The notes: generated by a model from the letters alone, not told the origin. A stretch of 64,000 nt of DNA from Lachnospiraceae bacterium (GCA_017615545.1 JAFZZY010000022.1:1-64000), one strand, 5' to 3'. Shown: positions 48,437 to 58,849, numbered from the stretch's first letter. Program-made: numbers and translations.

Positions 48437-50432
48437 ATTACCGATCTTGACATTGTGCACGCTTCTTTCCTTCAGTTCTCTGGCAGGTTGTGAAAAAGAA
48501 GGACAGGATCCTACGGAAACGGCGGAGATCACCACCATTGCGCCCATGACCGAACCGGCCACAGCTGCCCCGACGGAGCCGACAACAGAAGCGCCTGCGA
48601 CAACTGCTCCTACCACCGCGGAACCGACGACGGACGCAGCATTGGCCGCGGAGCAGGATGAACTTAACCAGTTGATTGAACTCATCGAGGAGGCACGTTC
48701 GGCCGTAGAAACTGCCAGCGCCAAATGGGATAGAGATAAGTTGCAGAGCCAGACGGCCCAAGGGCAGTTTGACGAACGTACGCAGGCTTTTAAGACGGCC
48801 ATGGAACAGACCGAACAGTCAAAAGAACAAGCCTTAAAGTTAACACATCTAAAGAGCAATGCAAAAGAGGCGGCGGAAAGCTATTTCGATACGTTGATCG
48901 CTTCCTGCAGAAACATCATGGATATCTCCGGATTTTTTGCCGATTATTTCAGTTTCGGGTTCGGAAATCCGCCGAGCCGGGAAGACTACGCAAAGATCTC
49001 CGACCATTACAATGCATTGTATAACTGGAATAAAAAGGCAAAAGCAAGTATAGCTTCCATCGCATCCGTTCCACAGTGTCTGGAGGTGGAGTGGGAGAAC
49101 TATATCAAAGCGTTTGACCTGAACGACGGAATCGTGGATAAAGAGTATAAGGCTGCGAAGTATAACGACTGGTTGCGTTATTATTCGGCGCTGAATCTCA
49201 CAACACGCTATACCACGCTCGAAGAAAAAACGTTCAATGCATTTTTGAACGCTTTGCAGGGCGAACTGGATCTGGCCAGAAACCAGATCTCGAGCGCGGA
49301 TCAACTCGCTGGGGAGATCCGATCCTATGCGGAATCGGAGGCGGACTCCCGTGCCGGCTATGAGTTTAAAAACAACCGCGACGGAAAGATCTCACTTGCG
49401 TTTGAAGCGATCGACACGATCTATCCGGCCTTATACAAAACGTATGATGCTTTTGTGATCCTGAAGACCGGATGCGTCAGCGGAAACCGTACGATCGTCG
49501 TGAAGGCAGAGATCCCCGGATTTACGCAGGCGTTTGAGCAGACGTATAAACTGGATGCCGCCTATCGGAACATCTATATCAAACCGCCGGTACTATCTAC
49601 GGAACTCAATCTGGCGTCTGCAAAAGATGCGCAGATCAAGGTGTCCGTTTATGAGAAGGACGGACTCACGCTGATCCAGGCGCAGTCATTTCCCGTTGTG
49701 ATCAAAAGCATCAACGATGTGGAGTGGACCAGCGACGATTTCGGTACTTCCACCATAGATAACATCCTTTGCTTCCTGAAGCCGGATGCGGATGAGATCG
49801 ACCGGCTGAAGAGAGATGCGATCGACGAGATCAGTAAGATGACGGACGGAAAGGTCCAGAGCCTGGTCGGATATCAGGAGACCGGTTTTAACCATTATGT
49901 GGGGACCTATCTGCAGGCAGCCGGGATCATGCGGGCATTGTATAACACGGGCGTGCGGTACGATATGGGGGCATTTTCGGTCAGCGGCAGCAACCAGAGA
50001 GTTAGATTTCCGGACGAGGTGCTGGAGAAAAAGGCCGGACTTTGTATTGAGACGTCCCTGACCGTGGCGAGCGCGCTGCAGAGCGCAGGTATGCACGCCT
50101 ATCTGGTTTTCCCGCCTGGACATGCGCAGGTTGCCGTAGAGATCTGGAACCGGGATTACACGGACGCCGACGGAAAAGAAGTCAAAGGTGCCGGTCACGG
50201 GGAGTATTTCCTGATCGAGACCACCTGCCTGGATTCATCGAATACGCAGGAAGCCTTCGTTAAATATGCCAACGGGCTGGTGGAATTAAAAGCGATCTCT
50301 TCCTCCGTTTCGGACTATCCGATCGTATACAAATCCGCTTCCGAATGGCAGGAATACATTCAGACCAACGGAGCGTATATTTTGGATTGCGATGATTCGA
50401 GATTCCTCGGCCTGACGGAGTTCTACCATTGA
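48417..50432 (+). CDS. Lipoprotein with transglutaminase-like domain
   Basis: A 671-residue protein. Signal with lipobox LAGC (Cys25), Thr/Pro/Ala-rich linker to about residue 75, then a long helical region (80-330; SAVETASAKWDRDKLQ and similar, coiled-coil-like). A strand-rich part follows, and near residue 540 a transglutaminase-like core: KAGLCIETSLTVASALQSAG (Cys), PPGHAQVAVEIW (His) and FLIETTCLD (acidic residue). The Cys-His-acid triad suggests a surface protease or cross-linking enzyme. ATG at 48417 has TGAGGAGG at 6 bases; 48411 is too close. Confidence 0.75.
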   Translation: MRKRKSRLPILTLCTLLSFSSLAGCEKEGQDPTETAEITTIAPMTEPATAAPTEPTTEAPATTAPTTAEPTTDAALAAEQDELNQLIELIEEARSAVETASAKWDRDKLQSQTAQGQFDERTQAFKTAMEQTEQSKEQALKLTHLKSNAKEAAESYFDTLIASCRNIMDISGFFADYFSFGFGNPPSREDYAKISDHYNALYNWNKKAKASIASIASVPQCLEVEWENYIKAFDLNDGIVDKEYKAAKYNDWLRYYSALNLTTRYTTLEEKTFNAFLNALQGELDLARNQISSADQLAGEIRSYAESEADSRAGYEFKNNRDGKISLAFEAIDTIYPALYKTYDAFVILKTGCVSGNRTIVVKAEIPGFTQAFEQTYKLDAAYRNIYIKPPVLSTELNLASAKDAQIKVSVYEKDGLTLIQAQSFPVVIKSINDVEWTSDDFGTSTIDNILCFLKPDADEIDRLKRDAIDEISKMTDGKVQSLVGYQETGFNHYVGTYLQAAGIMRALYNTGVRYDMGAFSVSGSNQRVRFPDEVLEKKAGLCIETSLTVASALQSAGMHAYLVFPPGHAQVAVEIWNRDYTDADGKEVKGAGHGEYFLIETTCLDSSNTQEAFVKYANGLVELKAISSSVSDYPIVYKSASEWQEYIQTNGAYILDCDDSRFLGLTEFYH

Positions 50433-50465
50433 TGCATTCGGAAGGCAAGTAATAGATATATCGTC

Positions 50466-50493
50466 TTGACTTTTATCAAATATGAATTATAAT
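50466..50493 (+). promoter_or_regulatory. Sigma-A promoter for gltX
   Basis: TTGACT at 50466-50471 and TATAAT at 50488-50493, 16-base spacer. Confidence 0.72.
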
Positions 50494-50496
50494 TAT

Positions 50497-50555
50497 TTCA
50501 AGGTGCCCCTACGGACACCTTGAAATTGTTTATCGCAAAAGGGCGTTTCGCCCAA
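50497..50555 (+). promoter_or_regulatory. gltX leader with two hairpins
   Basis: TTTCAAGGTG (50497-50506) pairs with CACCTTGAAA (50515-50524), right at the expected transcription start. A second hairpin GGGCG/CGCCC follows at about 50541-50553. No T-box motif is present. The first may be an operator palindrome or a 5' stabilising stem. Confidence 0.4.
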
Positions 50556-50581
50556 AACTACCGAAAAGAAGGAAAAAGACC

Positions 50582-52039
50582 ATGGCAGACAAAATACGTT
50601 CCCGCTATGCTCCGAGCCCGACCGGGCGGATGCATGTAGGTAATTTACGAACCGCACTCTACGAGTATTTGATCGCAAAGCATGAGGGCGGTGATTTCAT
50701 TTTAAGAATAGAAGATACCGATCAGGGACGCTTTGTCGAAGGCGCGACGGATATCATTTTCCGCACGCTTGAAAGCGTAGGCCTGAAGCATGACGAGGGT
50801 CCGGATAAGGACGGCGGCTGCGGCCCGTACGTACAGAGTGAGCGCGTGAAGAGCGGCCTGTACATGGAGTACGCGAAGCAGCTGGTAGAGAAGGGCGAGG
50901 CTTACTATTGCTTCTGCACGAAGGAGCGTCTGGAGAGCCTGAAGACCGAGGTGGACGGTAAGGAATTTGCCGTTTACGATAAGCATTGCCTGCATCTTTC
51001 GAAGGAAGAGGTCGAGGCAAACCTCGCGGCCGGCATGCCTTTTGTTATCCGTCAGAATAATCCGCAGACCGGAACGACGACGTTCCATGACGAACTCTAC
51101 GGAGATATCACCGTGGACAATGCGGAACTGGACGATATGATCCTGATCAAATCCGACGGTTTCCCTACCTATAATTTCGCAAACGTTGTCGATGACCACC
51201 TGATGGGCATCACGCATGTGGTTCGTGGTAATGAGTACCTGTCTTCTTCACCGAAGTACAACCGTCTGTATGACGCGTTTGGCTGGAAGGTGCCGGTCTA
51301 TGTACATTGCCCGATGATCACGGATGAGACGCATAAGAAGCTGTCGAAGCGTTGCGGTCATTCCTCGTTCGAGGATCTGCTGGAGCTGGGCTTTTTGAAG
51401 GAATGTATCCTGAACTTCGTGGCACTGCTCGGCTGGAGTCCGGAGGATAATCAGGAGATCTTCTCCCTGCAGGAGCTGATCGAGAAGTTCGACTACCATA
51501 ATATTTCGAAATCCCCCGCAGTCTTCGATTACCAGAAGCTGCGCTGGATGAACGGCGAGTACATCAAGAAGATGGACGATGCGGAGTACTACGAGATGGT
51601 GCTTCCGTACCTGAAGAAAGTCGTTAGCCGCGATGTGAACTTCGAGAAGCTTGCACAGATGGTGAAGACTCGTATCGAGGTATTCCCCGATGTGTACGAG
51701 ATGGTGGACTTCATCCAGGAGGTTCCGGAGTACGACATCGAGATGTATTCCCACAAGAAGATGAAGACCGACGCAGCGTCCTCGCTAGAGGTTCTGAAGG
51801 AACTGCTTCCCATATTCGAGGCGCAGGAGGATTACACCAACGACGCCCTGTATGCGACGCTTTCCGACTATGTGGCGAAAAAAGAGTGCAAAAACGGTTA
51901 TGCGATGTGGCCGCTGCGTGTAGCAGTGTCCGGTAAGCAGTCCACGCCGGGCGGCGCGACGGAGATCATGGAAGTGATCGGTAAGGAGGAGTCCTTAAAC
52001 CGCATCCGTAAGGCAATTGATAAATTAGGGAAGGATTGA
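50582..52039 (+). CDS. gltX: Glutamyl-tRNA synthetase
   Basis: A 485-residue class I synthetase. Motifs: [20 protein letters not shown] (HIGH-like site HVGN), [19 protein letters not shown], and KLSKRCG (KMSKS equivalent). The C-terminal anticodon-binding helical domain ends in [18 protein letters not shown]. Activates glutamate for tRNA-Glu and, in many Clostridia, also tRNA-Gln before amidation. ATG follows AAGAAGGAAAAAGACC. serS follows by 2 bases, asnS 33 bases after that. Confidence 0.95.
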   Translation: MADKIRSRYAPSPTGRMHVGNLRTALYEYLIAKHEGGDFILRIEDTDQGRFVEGATDIIFRTLESVGLKHDEGPDKDGGCGPYVQSERVKSGLYMEYAKQLVEKGEAYYCFCTKERLESLKTEVDGKEFAVYDKHCLHLSKEEVEANLAAGMPFVIRQNNPQTGTTTFHDELYGDITVDNAELDDMILIKSDGFPTYNFANVVDDHLMGITHVVRGNEYLSSSPKYNRLYDAFGWKVPVYVHCPMITDETHKKLSKRCGHSSFEDLLELGFLKECILNFVALLGWSPEDNQEIFSLQELIEKFDYHNISKSPAVFDYQKLRWMNGEYIKKMDDAEYYEMVLPYLKKVVSRDVNFEKLAQMVKTRIEVFPDVYEMVDFIQEVPEYDIEMYSHKKMKTDAASSLEVLKELLPIFEAQEDYTNDALYATLSDYVAKKECKNGYAMWPLRVAVSGKQSTPGGATEIMEVIGKEESLNRIRKAIDKLGKD

Positions 52040-52041
52040 CC

Positions 52042-53328
52042 ATGTTAGACATTAAATTTGTACGAGAGAACCCGGATATCGTTCGGGAGAATATCAAAAA
52101 GAAGTTCCAGGACCAGAAGCTGGTGTTGGTAGATGAGGTGCTCGAGCTCGATCGCCGCAACCGCGAGATCAAGCAGGAGGTAGAGGCGCTGCGTGCGGAC
52201 AGAAACCGCATGTCGAAGCAGATCGGCGCCCTGATGGGTCAGGGAAAGCGCGAGGAAGCAGAGCAGGTGAAGGCTGAGGTCGCTTCGTTTGGTGCGAAGA
52301 TCGATGCCTTAAGCGCTGAGGAGAAGGAAGTTGAGGATGCGCTGCGTCAGAAGATGCTCGTGATCCCGAACATCATTGACCCGAGCGTTCCGATCGGTAA
52401 GGATGATTCGATGAACGTTGAGGTGGAGCGCTTCGGCGAGCCCGTCGTTCCGGATTTCCCGATCCCGTATCATTCGGAGATCATGGAGTCTTTCAGCGGA
52501 CTCGACCTGGACAGCGCACGTCGCGTTGCGGGCAATGGTTTCTACTACCTGATGGGCGATATCGCGCGCCTGCATTCCGCAGTGATCTCTTATGCGCGTG
52601 ATTTCATGATCGATAAGGGCTTCACTTATGTAGTGCCGCCGTTCATGATCCGTTCGGACGTCGTTACCGGCGTTATGAGTTTCGCCGAGATGGACGCCAT
52701 GATGTATAAGATCGAGGGCGAGGATCTGTATCTGATCGGTACCAGTGAGCACTCGATGATCGGTCGTTTCATTGACCAGATCCTGCCGGAGGAGAGCCTC
52801 CCGCTCACATTGACCAGCTACTCGCCTTGCTTCCGTAAGGAGAAGGGCGCGCACGGCCTGGAGGAGCGTGGCGTATACCGTATCCACCAGTTCGAGAAGC
52901 AGGAGATGATCGTAGTCTGCAAGCCGGAAGACAGCATGATTTGGTACGACAAACTGTGGAAGTACACCGTTGAACTGTTCCGTTCGCTGGATATCCCGGT
53001 TCGTACGCTCGAGTGTTGCTCGGGTGATCTGGCAGACCTGAAAGTCAAGAGTGTCGATGTCGAGGCATGGTCGCCGAGACAGCAGAAATATTTCGAGGTC
53101 GGCAGTTGTTCGAATCTCGGCGACGCGCAGGCACGCCGCCTGAAGATCCGCGTCAACGGAGCTGACGGCAAGTACCTGGCCCACACCCTGAATAATACCG
53201 TAGTTGCGCCGCCGCGTATGTTGATCGCCTTCCTGGAGAACAACCTCACGGCCGAGGGCAATATCCGTATTCCGAAGGCACTGCAGCCTTACATGGGCGG
53301 TAAGGAAATGCTGATCAAAAAGGCATGA
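52042..53328 (+). CDS. serS: Seryl-tRNA synthetase
   Basis: A 428-residue class II synthetase. The N-terminal coiled-coil arm (about 28-100; EALRADRNRMSKQIGALMGQ) binds the long variable arm of tRNA-Ser. Class II motifs are visible: FRKEKGAHG (motif 2), TLECCSGDLADLKVKSVDVE and NNTVVAPPRMLIAFLENN (motif 3, with R). ATG at 52042 follows AAGGATTGACC; a TTG two codons earlier is less likely. Confidence 0.95.
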   Translation: MLDIKFVRENPDIVRENIKKKFQDQKLVLVDEVLELDRRNREIKQEVEALRADRNRMSKQIGALMGQGKREEAEQVKAEVASFGAKIDALSAEEKEVEDALRQKMLVIPNIIDPSVPIGKDDSMNVEVERFGEPVVPDFPIPYHSEIMESFSGLDLDSARRVAGNGFYYLMGDIARLHSAVISYARDFMIDKGFTYVVPPFMIRSDVVTGVMSFAEMDAMMYKIEGEDLYLIGTSEHSMIGRFIDQILPEESLPLTLTSYSPCFRKEKGAHGLEERGVYRIHQFEKQEMIVVCKPEDSMIWYDKLWKYTVELFRSLDIPVRTLECCSGDLADLKVKSVDVEAWSPRQQKYFEVGSCSNLGDAQARRLKIRVNGADGKYLAHTLNNTVVAPPRMLIAFLENNLTAEGNIRIPKALQPYMGGKEMLIKKA

Positions 53329-53361
53329 TCATAAGACGTGAGACAGAAAGAGGACACTAAG

Positions 53362-54753
53362 ATGGAAAGTATAGATATCAGAGAGCTATTTCGCAACACT
53401 AAAGAGTATGCAGATAAAGAGATCACGGTCGTAGGCTGGATCCGTAACCTGCGTGTTTCCAAGAACTTCGCGTTCATGGTGATCAACGACGGTACGTTTT
53501 TCGAGCCGCTGCAGGTCGTTCTTTCGGACAGCCTGTCGAATTTCGACGAGGTTACAAAGCTGAACGTCGGTTCCGCAGTGATCGTAAAGGGTAAGCTGAT
53601 CGAGACTCCGGATGCTAAGCAGGCATTCGAGCTGCAGGCTACTGAGGTTGCGGTCGAAGGCGCATCTACCCCGGACTACCCGCTACAGAAGAAGCGCCAC
53701 ACCATGGAGTATCTGCGTACGATCACGCACCTGCGTCCCCGTACCAATACCTTCCAGGCGGTATTCCGCGTTCGCTCCCTGATCGCATACGCCATCCACA
53801 AGTTCTTCCAGGAGCGTGACTTCGTTTACGTGCACACACCCATCATCACAGGCAGCGACTGTGAGGGTGCAGGCGAGATGTTCCAGGTGACCACTTTGGA
53901 TATCCAGAACGCGCCTCGTAAGGAAGACGGCACCATCGATTATTCGCAGGATTTCTTCCGTAAGCCCACCAACCTGACCGTAAGCGGCCAGCTCAATGGT
54001 GAGACTTACGCGATGGCATTCCGCAACATCTATACATTCGGACCGACCTTCCGTGCCGAGAATTCCAACACGACCCGTCATGCGGCCGAGTTCTGGATGA
54101 TCGAGCCGGAGATCGCATTTGCCGATCTGAAAGACGACATGATCCTTGCTGAGAGCATGCTGAAGTACATCATCCGTTATGTTCTGGAAAATGCTCCCGA
54201 GGAGATGGCGTTCTTCAACCAGTTCGTGGATCAGGGCCTCTTAGAGCGCCTCAACCATGTGCTGAACTCCGATTTCGGCCACGTTACCTATACCGAGGCC
54301 GTCAACATGTTAATGGAGCACAACGATAAGTTCGATTATAAAGTGTTCTGGGGCTGCGACCTGCAGACCGAGCACGAGCGTTACCTGACCGAGCAGATCT
54401 TCAAGCGACCGGTATTCGTTACCGACTACCCGAAGGAAATCAAGGCATTCTACATGAAGCTGAACGACGATAAGAAGACCGTTGCAGCTATGGACTGCCT
54501 GGTTCCCGGCATTGGTGAGATCATCGGCGGCAGCCAGCGTGAAGATGACTACGATCTGCTCGTAAAGCGCATGGAGGAGTGCCATCTCAAGAGAGAGGAC
54601 TACGAGTTCTACCTCGACCTTCGTAAGTACGGAAGCGCGCGCCACGCAGGTTTCGGCCTCGGCTTCGAGCGTTGTGTGATGTATTTGACCGGTATGGGTA
54701 ACATCCGGGATGTCATCCCGTTCCCCAGAACCGTCAACAACTGTGATCTTTGA
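53362..54753 (+). CDS. asnS: Asparaginyl-tRNA synthetase
   Basis: A 463-residue class IIb synthetase: OB-fold anticodon domain at the N-terminus ([20 protein letters not shown]), motif 1 region, motif 2 [21 protein letters not shown] (in part), [10 protein letters not shown], and motif 3 [21 protein letters not shown]. The sequence is the AsnRS rather than AspRS type. ATG at 53362 with AAAGAGGA upstream. Three synthetase genes in a row suggest a shared transcript from the gltX promoter. Confidence 0.95.
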   Translation: MESIDIRELFRNTKEYADKEITVVGWIRNLRVSKNFAFMVINDGTFFEPLQVVLSDSLSNFDEVTKLNVGSAVIVKGKLIETPDAKQAFELQATEVAVEGASTPDYPLQKKRHTMEYLRTITHLRPRTNTFQAVFRVRSLIAYAIHKFFQERDFVYVHTPIITGSDCEGAGEMFQVTTLDIQNAPRKEDGTIDYSQDFFRKPTNLTVSGQLNGETYAMAFRNIYTFGPTFRAENSNTTRHAAEFWMIEPEIAFADLKDDMILAESMLKYIIRYVLENAPEEMAFFNQFVDQGLLERLNHVLNSDFGHVTYTEAVNMLMEHNDKFDYKVFWGCDLQTEHERYLTEQIFKRPVFVTDYPKEIKAFYMKLNDDKKTVAAMDCLVPGIGEIIGGSQREDDYDLLVKRMEECHLKREDYEFYLDLRKYGSARHAGFGLGFERCVMYLTGMGNIRDVIPFPRTVNNCDL

Positions 54754-54775
54754 TCACTGTGTATAAAGGAGGACA

Positions 54776-57727
54776 ATGATGATGCAAATGAAACGGGTAA
54801 AGCGCGTCCTTTCCTTCGCGCTGATCATGATGGTTGCCATGATGGCATTGACCGCCTGCGGCAAATCAAAAGATGCGAAGTCCATTGACTGTAAGGAATT
54901 CATCGATGTTACGATCAAAGGCTTCGAAGGTTCAGGCTATGCGGAATTCAAGCTGAACACCAAGTTTGCCCAGGACCGTGATTACATGGACAAAATGTTC
55001 CCGGATCTGATCCGCGCGGATGCAGAGAAGGAACTGGAGAAGATCTACAAGCAGTTGAAGATCACGACCGAGCCCGAGAAGAATCTGAAGAACGGCGACA
55101 CCGTTACGATCAAGGTCGACGGAACCGCTTCGGAACTTCTGACTAAGCATGGTCTGACTCTGAAGAATGATTCCTTCACCGTAAAGGTTGAGGGTCTGGA
55201 AGAGGGTACGGCATTTGACCCGTTCGAAGGGTTTAAACTCGTCTTTTCGGGCTATAACGGAACCGGTAGTTTCAAAAAAGATTACAGTGGCGTTTCGGAA
55301 CTGACCGATAAATATGGCTCGCTTGAACCGGATTATGATAAGGCCGGAAAACTGTCCAATGGTGATACGGTTACCGTTAAATACGTAGTAACATTTGAGA
55401 GCCGCCTTGAGAGCGATAAAGTGGTTCCCACCACTCGCGAGAAGACATTTACCGTCAGCGGCCTTGAGGATATCAAGAGCATTGACCCGTTTGATTACTA
55501 TGAACTGATCCTTAAGGGTTATGACGGCCAGGGCACTGCGCGTCTGGAGAGTAAGACCGGCACGGATATGCCTAGTTCGTTCTGGCTGGCTTTCCCTGAG
55601 GTTACCCCGAAGGAGAACCTGAAAAACGGCGATAAGATCAAACTTACGATCCCGGACAGCGACCTTTCCTATTACGGCATCAAGTTCAGCACTCTGGAGA
55701 AGGAAGTTACCGTATCCGGTCTGGAGGAAGTAGAAGCGATCGATCCGTTCAGCGATGAGATCATCGTATTCATGGGTAAGGCTCCGATGATCCAGGTTGA
55801 GATCAATAAGGATAAACTTCCGGAAGGCACGAAGAGCTACTTCACATATTATGTAAACGGTGAGAACCGCTACAACAAGATGACGTTTGAAGAAGATGAG
55901 GAAGTTACCTTTACCGTTGAAGTCAGCGAGTATCTGCAGAAGAAAGGCTACACCGTAAAAGAGACCGAGAAGAAGATCAAGGCTCACGGTGAGGGCGCAT
56001 TTATCACAGATTCTGACGAGATCATGGGCCTTTTGGATGATCCTAAGGAGAAACTGATCCCGATGGTAAAGGCGCTGGAAGGCGTTTACCAGGGGCAGTG
56101 GATGGGCACCCTGAAGGAATACGAAGATATGGATCTGGAAAAGATCCTGATCTTTACCCTGAAGAAAGATGAGCGCACGCAGCTGGGCAACTACAACCGT
56201 CCTTGTTTCAACAAGGTTATGTATGTATACCGTGTAAAGGGTGAATTTGACCGGAATTCGGAAGTTGACCACTTTATCGGTTACACATTCTACGATTTTG
56301 AGATCGATAAAGACGGAAAGACTTCCTTCAAATCCGACGAGGGTATCGAAGTTGCCAGAACGATGGACCGCCTGCTCTCTGTATACAAGATGAGTGCGGA
56401 CTATTATGATTCGACTACTCCGGATGGTACCGAAACGAGCAAGAAGAAAACCAAGATCACGGTTTTGACTTTCTCGGAAGAGTTTGAGAAGATCGTAAAA
56501 AGATACAGTGAACTGAATCCGGCTTTTGCCGAGAAATATGAATTGTCGTGCACAACGATCGCTTCCGATGCGGTCTCCTATAAAAATGCACTGGATGAGA
56601 TTTTGAAGTCGGGTGAGACTCCGGTCATCTACACGGCGGATTCATCTTTTGTTATGAGATATACTTCGGGCGAAATGGCTTCCTATGCTGCAACCTATGA
56701 GGAGTTGGGCATCGATGTTGAAAAAGAGATCGATAAGGCTCAGATCGCAGAATACAGCGTAGATGTTGCGAAGAGAGACGATGATGTAGTCGGTCTGGGA
56801 TATCAGTCGACCGGGGGCGCATTCATTTATTACCGTCCCATCGCTAAAGAGGTATTCGGTACTGACGATCCGGATGAGATCGCATCGGAGATCGGATCCG
56901 GTTGGGATAAGTTCTTCCTGGCTGCAGAGAAATGCAAGGAAAAAGGCTATTCGATCGTATCGGGCGAAGGTGACCTTTGGCACGTGATCGAGGGCAGCTC
57001 GGATAAAGGTTGGCTGGTCAACGGAAAATTGTATATCGATCCGAAGAGAGAAGATTTTCTGGATTACGCAAAGAGACTGTATGATAATGGTTACTCCAAT
57101 GGTACGCAGGATTGGTCTGAGGAGTGGAAAAAGGACATGAAGCAGGGAGGATCCAAGAAGGTATTCGGTTTCTTTGGTCCTGCATGGCTGATCAACTCCG
57201 TTATGTATCCGGAATGCGGTCGTATCGTTGACGAGAAGACCGGCGAGGTTCTTCAGGACGGTACTTTTGGTGAGTGGGGCATTTGCCAGGCACCGGTGAA
57301 CTTCTTCTGGGGCGGCACTTGGGTCATGGCGAATACTGCAGTTACGAAGGATGAGGATCTGAAGGAAGGCGTTCGCGAACTGATCGAGTTCATTACTCTG
57401 GATACTTCCGATGATGGTCTTCAGTATCTGTGGGCTAACGGAAAGTACTTTTCCGATGATACCACGAAGGATTGCGTAGCTTCTTCCGTTGTTATGGGCA
57501 GATCCAACGGTGAAATGGAGATGCTTGGCGGACAGGATGCATTTTCCGTCTTTGTCAAAGCAGGCGAAGATGTCACCGGCAGCAATTTGACGGAATACGA
57601 CGATCGGATCGACACCCTCTGGCGTAACGCTGTCTCCAACTACGTTGTGGGCAATTACACACGCGAGCAGGCGATCGAAACGTTTAAGGAAAACGTGAAA
57701 AGTGAACTGAATATCTCAGCATATTGA
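54776..57727 (+). CDS. Large lipoprotein: repeated Ig-like domains plus solute-binding domain
   Basis: A 983-residue protein. Lipobox LTAC (Cys28). Residues 40 to about 390 hold three to four related domains, each with a core like FDPFEGFKLVFSGYNGTGSF or IDPFDYYELILKGYDGQGTA and closing strands (FTVKVEGLEEG, FTVSGLEDIKSI). A spacer follows (400-560). From about 565 to the end it looks like an ABC sugar-type solute-binding protein (ITVLTFSEEFEKIVKRYSEL; GGAFIYYRPIAKEVFG; GTWVMANTAVTKDEDLKEGV). No permease or ATPase gene is near. ATG run at 54776, 54779 or 54782, after AAAGGAGGA. Confidence 0.75.
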   Translation: MMMQMKRVKRVLSFALIMMVAMMALTACGKSKDAKSIDCKEFIDVTIKGFEGSGYAEFKLNTKFAQDRDYMDKMFPDLIRADAEKELEKIYKQLKITTEPEKNLKNGDTVTIKVDGTASELLTKHGLTLKNDSFTVKVEGLEEGTAFDPFEGFKLVFSGYNGTGSFKKDYSGVSELTDKYGSLEPDYDKAGKLSNGDTVTVKYVVTFESRLESDKVVPTTREKTFTVSGLEDIKSIDPFDYYELILKGYDGQGTARLESKTGTDMPSSFWLAFPEVTPKENLKNGDKIKLTIPDSDLSYYGIKFSTLEKEVTVSGLEEVEAIDPFSDEIIVFMGKAPMIQVEINKDKLPEGTKSYFTYYVNGENRYNKMTFEEDEEVTFTVEVSEYLQKKGYTVKETEKKIKAHGEGAFITDSDEIMGLLDDPKEKLIPMVKALEGVYQGQWMGTLKEYEDMDLEKILIFTLKKDERTQLGNYNRPCFNKVMYVYRVKGEFDRNSEVDHFIGYTFYDFEIDKDGKTSFKSDEGIEVARTMDRLLSVYKMSADYYDSTTPDGTETSKKKTKITVLTFSEEFEKIVKRYSELNPAFAEKYELSCTTIASDAVSYKNALDEILKSGETPVIYTADSSFVMRYTSGEMASYAATYEELGIDVEKEIDKAQIAEYSVDVAKRDDDVVGLGYQSTGGAFIYYRPIAKEVFGTDDPDEIASEIGSGWDKFFLAAEKCKEKGYSIVSGEGDLWHVIEGSSDKGWLVNGKLYIDPKREDFLDYAKRLYDNGYSNGTQDWSEEWKKDMKQGGSKKVFGFFGPAWLINSVMYPECGRIVDEKTGEVLQDGTFGEWGICQAPVNFFWGGTWVMANTAVTKDEDLKEGVRELIEFITLDTSDDGLQYLWANGKYFSDDTTKDCVASSVVMGRSNGEMEMLGGQDAFSVFVKAGEDVTGSNLTEYDDRIDTLWRNAVSNYVVGNYTREQAIETFKENVKSELNISAY

Positions 57728-57763
57728 TCGGATGTTCTGATTTACGATTGAGATAGAAAACAC

Positions 57764-57803
57764 GGCGGGCTTCGCAGTGATCTGCGAAGCCCGCCGGTGT
57801 TTT
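57764..57803. terminator. Terminator, 14-bp perfect stem
   Basis: GGCGGGCTTCGCAG (57764-57777) pairs with 57782-57795, loop TGAT, then GGTGTTTTG. It lies between convergent genes (solute-binding lipoprotein + and sortase -). Confidence 0.88.
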
Positions 57804-57807
57804 GAAT

Positions 57808-58731
57808 TTATTTAACCAGCTCCTCCAGGGGAGTGAATTTGGTCAATGTACCTTCTACGACGAAGTCACGGTAGCGGTGTTCGTTACGGCCGCAGGTGAT
57901 GATGTAGCAGAGGTTTTTATCGATGTTGAAGTTATCCACGTAGTTTTTGGTGACGCGGGTACGGTTCTCCGAGAAGAGGTTTGTGATCGTGTACTCATAG
58001 GCGCCGTCTTCGTTCGTGAGAGTGAAGGTGTCACCGAGTTTGCAGTTGGGCTGCAGGTTGTTGAACGACAGGTCCTGTTTCGTGGAGTTGTGGCCGTAGA
58101 TGCAGTAGTGGGTCTGGCCCAGAACGTATTCATCACGGGCGGCCACGACCATCCAGAGGTCGAGGTCATGCTCGATCGCGCCGGTATAGACACCGCGGCG
58201 GATCTTTGCGACCGGAACTTCCAGCACGCATTCAATGACGCCCTCCGCATACTCCGGCGAAAACCGGTACAGATTGTCCTCGTAGTTGGTATCGACGGTG
58301 GCTGCCGGCTGTGCAGGTTGTGCGGGCTGCGCGGGCTGAGCCGGTTGCGCCGGTTTCGGAGCCGCGGTCGGAACTTCCTGTGCGGGAGCCTGCGTCTCCA
58401 CAGGCGCTGCGCTAACTTCGACATTCGCATCGCCGGAGGTCGGGGCCTCTGCCGTTGCTGCAGGAGTCTGCTGTTCGCCAGATGCGGCAGTTGAAGCCGG
58501 CTGCGCTGCTGTAGAGGCCTGTGCCTGCTGAGCGGCCTTCCTTTGCATCAGCATCGCGATGTAGTCGTCCGCAAGGGCTTCCTCCTCAGCGAGGTGTTCA
58601 TAACCTTCTTCTATATCTTTGTTGTAGTTCAGTACTAAGTAGGCGCCGCCGGCGATCCCTCCGATACCGAGCACCATCAGGATGACCAGCAGGAGTTTTC
58701 GCTTGCGCCGGATGAATGAACCAACGCTCAT
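57808..58731 (-). CDS. Sortase
   Basis: A 307-residue membrane-bound transpeptidase. Basic N-terminus and one membrane helix (about 11-33), a long Ala/Gln/Pro/Thr-rich stalk (about 60-160, containing AQPAQPAQPAQP), then the sortase barrel: catalytic His in HYCIYGHN, Cys in CYIITCGRN and Arg in RYRDFVVEG. The SxYSIxGHN-like motif suggests the class B/C/D range; class is not settled. Substrate with a C-terminal sorting signal not identified in this window. Start at 58731 with AAAGGAATACTT; a longer reading from 58773 is unlikely. Confidence 0.82.
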   Translation of the reverse strand: MSVGSFIRRKRKLLLVILMVLGIGGIAGGAYLVLNYNKDIEEGYEHLAEEEALADDYIAMLMQRKAAQQAQASTAAQPASTAASGEQQTPAATAEAPTSGDANVEVSAAPVETQAPAQEVPTAAPKPAQPAQPAQPAQPAQPAATVDTNYEDNLYRFSPEYAEGVIECVLEVPVAKIRRGVYTGAIEHDLDLWMVVAARDEYVLGQTHYCIYGHNSTKQDLSFNNLQPNCKLGDTFTLTNEDGAYEYTITNLFSENRTRVTKNYVDNFNIDKNLCYIITCGRNEHRYRDFVVEGTLTKFTPLEELVK

Positions 58732-58806
58732 AAGTATTCCTTTCCCTATAGGGTGATCGGAGACCGCGCACACTATGAAGCGGCCATACTGCCCTATAAT
58801 AATCGT

Positions 58807-58834
58807 ATCATAGCATAAACGACCGAAAAAGCAA
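58807..58834 (-). promoter_or_regulatory. Promoter for the sortase gene
   Basis: On the minus strand TTGCTT (58834-58829) and TATGAT (58812-58807), 16-base spacer. Confidence 0.55.
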
Positions 58835-58849
58835 GAGGTCTCTTGTAAA

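Noticed and set aside
47222..48859. Open frame of 545 codons on the minus strand
   Set aside because: Shadow of the DUF4317 and lipoprotein genes; starts without a ribosome site and crosses two real genes.
50497..50555. T-box in front of gltX
   Set aside because: No TGGNACCGCG motif and no specifier structure. Only simple hairpins are present.
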